In this document: positions 56,866-64,000 of the stretch, one piece after another
Layout: the number at the start of each line of letters is the position of its first letter
How positions within the stretch are numbered: position 1 is the first letter of the stretch
From: Rostratula benghalensis
Taxonomy: Eukaryota > Chordata > Aves > Charadriiformes > Rostratulidae
Assembly: GCA_013399305.1 (NCBI GenBank)
Contig: VXAI01000194.1
Location: 1,467,591 to 1,531,590, forward strand
DNA: 64,000 nt
Reading direction: 5' to 3'
The notes under the pieces: model-generated
What the model saw: only the letters and a program-made list of their open reading frames with translations
The model's database searches: none
Told to the model about the DNA's origin: nothing
Position numbers and translations under genes: made by a program

Positions 56866-59800
56866 AATAAGGTTTGTTTATTGCTTAACTGAAATCGTTT
56901 GCTGCTAGTACACAATGAAGGTTGAACTCGTGGCTCTGCTGGGACCTGGTGGTGGCGAGGGGAGGCTTGGGGACGCTGCCAGGACAGGCAGGGACGGAGC
57001 GGGCGCTGCATGCCAGGGTAAGGCACGGCGAGGGGCGATGCTGCGCGGCTCTGCCCTCCCACCCTTCCCGTTCCCCCCCCCCCCGCCAGCAGGAGCTGCT
57101 GCCCCTCATCTGCTGCTCCAAAGTGACACAAACCACGTGGGCTCGGGGTCTGTCACCTGCGAGAAGGCAATGCTGGCAGGGGGGGGTGGTGTTGGGGACA
57201 TCAGGACGGGACAGACGGAGCAGGATTTCCAGGCTCGAACCAAAAGTTGATTTTATTTTTTTTTTTTTGCCCCCCCACCCCGAGTGCTTTTCCATCTCTG
57301 ATTGCAACATCCCTCCAGGGAGATCAGGAGCAGCCCCAAGATCGTGTAAACGTGGCAATTGTCCTCTCCTACCCCACGCTCGTGCTCCTGTGGTTGGTAT
57401 CTGTACACGTGCAGGGTTCCAAACAGCAGAAGGCATCAGGGAGGGACAGGCTGTGTCCCCGGGCTCGGATGCAGCCGGCAGAGTCTGGGTCCACCTCCAG
57501 AACGTGGATGAGATTTTTGGCGTTTTAGAGTGTTTTAGAAACAGGCTCAACTTTGCAAGTTGGGCATTGGACCCGAAATGCCTTTTCCCCGGCTTCTCAG
57601 AGCGCTTGATTTTAGGTCTGGTTCTTCTTTCTCTTTATTTGTGTATTTATTAAGTGTTGGCCCCTAATTTAAACCCTTTATGATGATGCATCTTCTGCAA
57701 AAGGAAAGGTGGAAGTGTGTCCTGCTCCTGAGAGGTCATGCAGGTCCCAGAGAGGGACAGTCACCCCTGTGATGGAGACCGACCCCTTCGGATGGGTCCT
57801 GCCCTTCGAGCAGAGGGTGCTGATGCGGGGTTCCCCCGAGCATCTCTGCAAACCCTGGGGTTACACTGTAGGTAGCAGGAGCCAAGGTGACTGTCCTGTC
57901 CCCTCCAGGCAGGGACAGCCTGGGATGGAGTGGCAAAGCAGCTGCTGTGGGGTGACACCGGGGACAGGCAAGAGCTGGGTGTTCAAGACCCATCAGCACC
58001 ACCGATCCTCGTGCAAGGTCTCCATCCATACATGGTCACGGTGTTGGTGCAGCCTGGCCCTGGCTGATTCTGGGGGGAAAGTGTGTTTTTTTTTATTTGG
58101 GGAGGGGGGGAGCTGTCACCCTGTCTGAGCTGCAGTGGTTTTGGTGGTCAGAGCAAGTGAGGGCTTCACTCCCTGTGATGTGAACACCTATTGAGCCTTT
58201 ATTAAAGGGAGGAAAAAATGTTAAGCTCGTGATGAGTTTTGAACTGAGAGTTTTCTTTGGGCTCCAAAACTCTAGGGGAAGTTTCCAATGAATGTTGAAA
58301 TTTTGGCTTTTAATATTTGAACAGTTTTTACACCAAGCCAATACAGGACTCCAAGTGTCTTACATGGAGCCGTTTGTCCACCGAGCCCTCTGCAAGCATC
58401 TTCCTTTTCTGGGTACCTAAAGTGAGGTGGTGGTGGGACTCCAGTGGCTTTTGGGAGGCTTGGACAGGACTGGGTCCAGCTCCTTCCCTCCCCGCTTGCC
58501 GAGCCACGCTGTGGGGCCCAGGCTGTGAAGCTACAGGGGGAAAAGCTCCTCTGTTTCCAGGTTTGCTCAGTGAAGTGGTGGTTCATGACAGGACAGAAAC
58601 ACAGGCTTTAATACAAATGGCACGTGACACAGAATACACGACACAGACCGCCCTGCTTCCAGTAACGCCTGAGGTTTTGGGGGTGGTGTGTGGGAGCTGG
58701 GGGTCCTGGGGTCCCCGGTAGGGGTTGGCCCACAAAGCAGCGAGGATCTGGGGCGCTGGGTGTGAATGTGGATGCCCAGCTCTGGCAGCAGAGGATTTTC
58801 CACAGCAGAGACTGTAGCTTTTCTCTCTCCTCGTCTCCACCAGTGCTTGGGCAAGAAGTTGCACCAACTCTGACCGTAGGGACAGACCGTAGGGAAGCCC
58901 TTATCCCTGCAACCAAGGGCTGCGTTACATTTGGCCCGGTGTGTTCATTTAAAATCCGAATCCTGGTCCTGGGAAGGGCCTGGGAGGTGCTCTCCTTCGG
59001 GGCGGATTGGTGGCGAGTGACAGCAGGAGCCACAGGCTCGAGGCACCGCTGCATTTACGCCGAAGGTCACGGCGCAAGGCTCCCACCCTGCGAGGTGACA
59101 CAGATGGAGGACCCCAGCAGATGGGCAGCAGCAAGCAGCAGGGACATCCCTAGGGTGGCCAGGAGCCACCCGCAGCTCTAGGGGCTTCCTCTGCCTGGTG
59201 TCACCAGCCTACACCCTCCTTGGCTCCTGTGGTGCAGGTCACTCCCGTGCTGCGTGGTTTCCATCCAGCTCTCTCCTCTTTTCTCCGCGTGATGCAGCAG
59301 TAGGTGCTGACCGGGTGCGGGCTCTGCCCCGAAGCTCAGCGTTAGTTGTGCCTTTAGCAGCTTAAAAGAGCCTGGCAAAGTCCACCTCGACAATCCCTTG
59401 TTAGTAGAAGTATTCCCGTTAGCACTACGTCTTCATAGCAAACCGGCTTGCAAGCTAAAAGAATAATTGCATTCATCCTATTGCGTTTAATCCATTATGC
59501 TGGACAGCCACAGCCTCCTTAGGAAAAGAAATGAAAGAAAAATCCATCCTAACGTCGTTGGCCGTCTGCGAAAGGGTCCGAAGGAACCCGGTCTCTCTCA
59601 GCGAAGGTACCTTTGGTTTCAAAAGTGCAGGAAGTGGGAGAATACACTAAGTACTGTCTGTTATAAAATTCTACCTTCTACAGTGATCCATGCTGTCTCA
59701 GCTGGGAGAGCCGCCCAGGCATCCTACTCCTACTGGTCTGGCAGATCAAAGACCACGGCGTTAGGGGCGCGTAAGCCGAGGAGGGAGGGGAAAAAGGGTG

Positions 59801-61164
59801 TGGGGGGAGATAGTATCAGTTTATATTAAACTTCCCGGGAAGTTTGAAGCTGTGTAAGGCATGTGAAAGGAGCGCTCCTATCCGAGACGCGTTGTTACAG
59901 CGCGTGAAGGGGTTAACTCAAGTCGCGTGTCCTCTTGAGGTGTCGGTAGGACAGCGGAGGGGGAGTCCCAGGGTGCAGGCCATCGCTCGTGGAAGGGTCT
60001 CGCTCAGGCTGATGGCTGGATGGAGGTGGGGTGGGGGTGGAAAGGCCACTGTCAGAAAGGAGGAGGGGAGTTTAGTGGGAAACGCTGCCCATCTGGCTCA
60101 TCTCCGGTGCCTGGGGGAGATTTGTGTGTCCCCCGAGGGACAATGTGTCCCTGAAACATCCAAGCCACTCATCAGGAGCTGTGGTGCAGGGGGACCCTTC
60201 ACCTGATCCCCGTTGGTGCTGCTCATCCTGACCAGGTGGCTCTGATTTTTACTTTTTTTTTTTTTTTGGTAAAAATAAGTGATTTCTGGTCCTCTCATCC
60301 TACATTAATACTGGGCCTGCCTCCACTCCCTCTTTGCTACATAAGATTTATGGAGTTGCCTTTAAAAGAAAGCAGGCATGGTCTGGGGGTGGTTTTCTCC
60401 CCCCAAATTCTTACAAAGCAAAGACCAAACTGAAATGGTTTGCCTGCAGTGACCCAGGCAAGCGACGCTATTGTCCTGGGCTCAGAGGGTGAGCGGCACC
60501 TGGCTGTCCTTCCACAAATCCCACAAGCTCTTCTGCAAACATCTTGTCCTCTGAGGATGCTCTGGAGCCCCGTGGGGGTGGCTGGGGGTGGGGTTTGGAC
60601 TCTGAAGGCTCTTCCCTGCATAGATGCTGCGTGGTCTTTCGGGAAGGAGGTTGCGGCGCAGCCCGGTTTGGGAAGGGCTATGGCCAAGGTGCTGCCATGA
60701 GGCTGGACATCTCAGTAATGCAGTGCCGTGGTGTCGCTACCCAAAGATCCACCACTTTCCTCCTTTCATGCACTTCTGTTGCTCTTGCTGCTCTGCCCAG
60801 GCCCCCCTCACCCCTCTTCCCTTCCCAAAACTTCTTATTTTGGTCTTTCCGCACCCCTCGCCCCACCCTTCTCCTCCTTATCTGCAACCTTCCTGTAAAG
60901 ATTAAAAAAAAAAAGAAATTTTTAACTGCTTCTCGAAAGAACAAGGGCCTGGGGGGAGCCGATGGTGGCCCCCACCGGGCTGGCTCTGGGTGCCGGGGCC
61001 AGCCCCGAAGCTGGGGTGCAGCTCGAGCATCCCGCTCCTCCTCCGGCTCAGCCCAGAGTTCGGCTACAGCTACAACCCATCCGCGCCCCGGGGAGGCCTT
61101 GTTTTGCTAAGGATAAGATGGCATCAGGCAGCCACCTGGTCTGCCTGTTGGCTTGGATAGATTA

Positions 61165-61222
61165 TTTTTTTTTTTTAACTCTTTTTTTTTTTTTTTTATT
61201 TTTTTTTTTTTTTTTTTTTTTC
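61165..61222. repeat. Long T tract just past the NFASC stop
   Basis: An almost unbroken run of T with a few interruptions, 130-190 bases downstream of the NFASC stop. In the message it is poly(A)-like. Confidence 0.85.
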
Positions 61223-61352
61223 CTGTCATCGTTGGTTGCTTTCATTCACGCGTTTCTTTTGGAGGTCGTGGCGGCGGCGGCGGCTGTTGTTTAAACCCCC
61301 TCCCCAATCCACTGCAAACACCTCGGGCCGTTGGTGGTTTCAGTGCACGGTG

Positions 61353-61584
61353 CTATGCCAAGGAGTAGATGGCGTTGACTGGGGAGGTGGCTTCCGAGCT
61401 CTCGTTGCCTTCGGTCTCCTCTTTGTCCTTCTTCACCGTGTACTGGCCGATGAAGGAGCCGTCCTCGTTAAACTGCCCTTCTCCCCCCTCTCCATAGTCC
61501 ACCAAGCTATCGTCGCTCTCCTGCTGCTTTATCGTGCCGTCCAAGGAGGTCTGGCTGTTTGGCAGGGGCTTGTTGTCTTCATCG
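61353..61584 (-). CDS. NFASC: NFASC, neurofascin last coding exon (C-terminal 76 aa)
   Basis: Neurofascin is an L1-family Ig/FNIII transmembrane adhesion molecule that gathers ankyrin-G and sodium channels at nodes and axon initial segments and forms paranodal junctions. This exon starts after acceptor acccag with one base completing a Ser codon. It then encodes 76 residues of cytoplasmic tail: [16 protein letters not shown], a [15 protein letters not shown] segment, the ankyrin-binding motif FIGQY (residues 44-48 of the exon product) and the C-terminus VNAIYSLA, whose end is a syntenin-type PDZ ligand in the family. TAG is at minus strand 61355-61353. L1-family relatives share FIGQY; NFASC is preferred over NrCAM by the IYSLA terminus and by its position next to CNTN2. 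The rest of the gene lies beyond the window. Confidence 0.95.
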
Positions 61585-63989
61585 CTGGGTAGCAGGGGAC
61601 AGACAGACACACAGGGGTAAGGGGTGAGAAGCTGGGCTTGCAACCTTCACCCAAGGGCTGGATATTCACCCATAAATCCAGTGTGCAAATACCTACCGCC
61701 CAGAGACCACAGGTCAGGGTGCCTCTGGGCACGTCGGTGAAGGTGGGGAGAAAACCTCCGTGTAGGAGACCCACAGCTGCCCCAGCAATTGGGGCTGTGG
61801 CTGGTATTTCTGCAAGCCCAACCTTCATGTGTTTGTTTTGGTTTTTTTATTTTTTTTCCTTTTTGGAAAGCCTTTATGTCTTTTTTTTTTTTTTTTTAAA
61901 CCTATATTACATAGGATGCTTAGATCTGTCCAACTGGATGTACGTTATAAATATCCTTTCCTTGTCATTGCTGATATTTTTTCTTTCTCTTGGCGTTTTA
62001 GCCAACCTTTTTTAGCCAACCTTGGTGTAACCTGAGCTTTATTTCCAGATTTCCTTCCAAAACCACACTCGTTTAGGTAGCTACATGCAATGGGGAGCAC
62101 TCTGAAAGCACTGCGAGGGGGCTTGTGGAGCATGCCAAGTTCTGTGCAGCTTCCAAAACTCATGGGAATTTACCTTTCCAAGCTTATTTCTGAGCATCTA
62201 AGCTTGTTTGCTCAATTCTTTATCCTTTTCTCTCTTTCAGTGGAAAGATTAAGCCAGGTCACTGAAAAATAAATAGTCTGACCCACAGGAAAAAAACCCC
62301 AAACCACAACCCTTTAAAGAAAACCTTTTAACAAAAAAAAAATACAGGGGAAAAGCTGTTTTTTCTCTGGAGGGCAAGGGCTGGTATCTCATAAATACAG
62401 CTAACTTTACATGGAGGATGAGTGGCTTGCTATATTTAATAATTAATTTTCATATTGACTTAGTTCATGTTTGATCTTGTGTCCAGCATGCACAATGTAT
62501 AATATTCCTAAAGATATCATATGGGTACCTTAAACATTTATATTTTTTTTTCCTCCCACCTCCATTCCTCTCTTTCTGTTGCTGTTGTTTTAGCTCGGGC
62601 CTCCTCAGGCTCACTCTGTTCTTTTATTTTTCTTAAAATTGGTAAAAGTGCTGGGCTTTGCTTGCAGCCCTCGACAGTCGGTGCCCACACTCGGGTGGTT
62701 TGCCCCTCGTGAAAAGCACGAGAAACACTTTGCTTGGGCCGGGGAGCAAAAATGAGCAAAATGCTGTTTGGCTGGGGAAGGCATTTGCTCTCTCTCATGC
62801 CATTGAATTAATGGCATCAGCTCCCTGAGGTGGGGGAGGAATTTGGTATCCAACGGTACAACACACAGCTCTTTTAAACACATTGCCTTATATCAGCGCT
62901 TTGTGAATTAAGCAACAACACAAAACCAATATTTGAGGCCTCGTGTTAACTTGGCATCACGATAAAAAAAGAAAAAAGAAAAAAAAAAACAAAATAAAAC
63001 AAAAAAACCCCAACAAAACAAAACCCAACTTGTTAGCTTTGAGAAAGCAGCTTCATTCTGGGGGGGGAGGAGGAAGAGAATTCAGTCTGCAAGCAGGACT
63101 GCCAGTTAGAAAGCCCAGTGAATGCCAAGTAGAGAGTGGCAAAACCCAGATCCCTTTCTTTCCCAAGGTTTGGGGTTCAGTTAAAGCCAGATTTTCCCTT
63201 AAGTGTGTTTGTGTGTGTGTTTTTGCAGCACCAAACTCGCCAGCAATGTGTTTCCCGAGCCTGCCCCCCTGGTTTTACCTCTCTCCAGTAGTATTTATCC
63301 TGTTAGTGCATTAGGAGGGCAAAGCAGATACTCATCAGCGTCTTGATGCGCTATAACCCTGTTAAAATGGATTTCTGTGGGGTTTGCTGATGTGTGCATT
63401 AGAGAACCAGAGCACCCAGATGAAAACCATTTGGGAAACGTTGTCTTGAGTTGCATAAATCATTTGAGAAGAGGGGGAAGGATTTTCAGGACTGAGAGTG
63501 GGCAGATTGTTTAGGAACTAACAGGGTTTTTTGGTGGGTTTTTTTTTTCTTATTTTTTTTTTCCTCCTGTCCCTTGACACCATCCCCTTGGTGGGCGCTG
63601 AAGGCACCCAGGACATTGTCCCCAGGTCCAACCCTTGGCCAGGCCCTGTGGAGCTCAGCAGGTCCTGCTGTTCCAGGAGGGCTCAGCTGCTGGAGTGTGG
63701 GGCTTTCTTTTTTTTGGGGGGGGGAGCTGGCTGGCTCTGGGGGGTGCCCCCAGCCCACAGGGCATTTCCAAGCCAAGGGCAAACTGGCTGGACATGGGGA
63801 CACCCCCGATGCCAGCAGGAGTTAGAGGGATCTTGTTTAATGTGTTAGGTGGAGGCAGGTAAAAGGGGAATGGGGAGGGAAAGGTATAGTTTCAGCTATA
63901 AAGAAATAAATAGCTAAAAGGAAGGAAAATAAAAAAAAAAAAAAAAAAAAAGCTAAATGTGCCGGACTTCTGGCAGCACGTGGTCCTAC
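61585..63989 (-). other. NFASC: NFASC last intron
   Basis: A 2.4 kb intron between the mini-exon and the terminal exon. It contains A- and T-rich runs (61881-61898, 62964-63006, 63930-63950). No other exon is seen. Confidence 0.7.
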
Positions 63990-64000
63990 CTTTCAAGAGA
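63990..64000 (-). CDS. NFASC: NFASC RSLE mini-exon, cut by the window edge
   Basis: Read on the minus strand, the last 11 bases are TCTCTTGAAAG followed by donor gtagga. In the frame set by the last exon this gives S-L-E and the first two bases of Ser, completed by its C to read SLESDEDNKP. The 12-nt exon R-S-L-E is a known alternatively spliced cassette of L1-family members including chick neurofascin. One more base beyond the edge would complete a 12-nt exon and, with an AG from upstream, the Arg. The acceptor is outside the window. Confidence 0.75.

Larger units (their letters stand above)
56125..61352 (-). other. NFASC: NFASC 3' UTR (inferred)
   Basis: From the stop at 61353 the minus strand runs 5.2 kb to AATAAA at 56149-56144. 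NFASC messages are known for 3' UTRs of several kb. The last 400 bases are AT-rich, as expected near a cleavage site. Inside are a (GGC)n at 61270-61285, long A runs on the transcript strand (61165-61222 and 56790-56865) and a CpG-containing block at 59390-59950. No exon or RNA gene was recognised. Confidence 0.55.

Noticed and set aside
1..64000. Endogenous retrovirus, viral insert or toxin-antitoxin-like system
   Set aside because: No LTR pair, gag/pol-like frame, integrase or toxin family was seen on either strand. The only mobile elements found are CR1-type LINE fragments.

Overview
This is a vertebrate nuclear genome window, almost certainly from a bird. The evidence is spliced genes with GT-AG introns, several CR1 LINE fragments (the dominant avian repeat), compact introns, and proteins that read as avian versions of known vertebrate genes. 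The gene order RBBP5 - TMEM81 - CNTN2 - NFASC is the conserved synteny block known from human chromosome 1q32.1. I see no prokaryotic, viral or CRISPR-like system. Most of the window is introns, UTRs and intergenic DNA.

Layout. (1) 1-10.6 kb, plus strand: RBBP5 from exon 2 to its 3' end. Twelve coding exons were placed base by base and keep an open frame. They give 524 codons plus stop; with the roughly 15 residues of exon 1 outside the window the protein would be about 539 aa. A 1.8 kb 3' UTR ends at a poly(A) signal near 10554. (2) 12.2-13.0 kb, plus strand: the single coding exon of TMEM81, 268 aa from the ATG at 12216. (3) 13.0-19.4 kb: intergenic DNA between convergent genes, with two plus-strand CR1 tails and an old minus-strand CR1/L3-like remnant. 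(4) 19.4-52.3 kb, minus strand: CNTN2 (contactin-2; TAG-1, axonin-1 in chick). The 22 coding exons sum to exactly 3105 nt (1034 aa plus stop) with every splice phase matching. They encode a signal peptide, six Ig domains, four fibronectin III domains and a GPI-anchor signal. A probable non-coding first exon lies in a CpG-rich region near 52.1 kb, giving a 12 kb first intron. (5) 52.3-56.1 kb: intergenic. (6) 56.1-64.0 kb, minus strand: the 3' end of NFASC (neurofascin), with an inferred 5 kb 3' UTR, the last coding exon (76 aa, with the FIGQY ankyrin-binding motif), and at the very edge 11 of the 12 bases of what looks like the alternatively spliced RSLE mini-exon.

The genes fall into unrelated roles that are physically linked. 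RBBP5 is a core subunit of MLL/SET1 histone H3K4 methyltransferases. TMEM81 is a sperm membrane protein of the gamete-fusion complex. CNTN2 and NFASC are Ig-superfamily axonal adhesion molecules, acting at the juxtaparanode (CNTN2) and at the node, paranode and initial segment (NFASC).

Points worth a second look are the NFASC mini-exon, an 85-base C homopolymer in CNTN2 intron 1, a 56-bp minisatellite broken by an assembly gap of implausible length, a pyrimidine repeat just inside the CNTN2 exon 1 donor, loss of the mammalian RGD motif in CNTN2, an arginine in its GPI tail, and AT-rich homeodomain-like blocks in introns and intergenic DNA. I found no convincing undescribed system.
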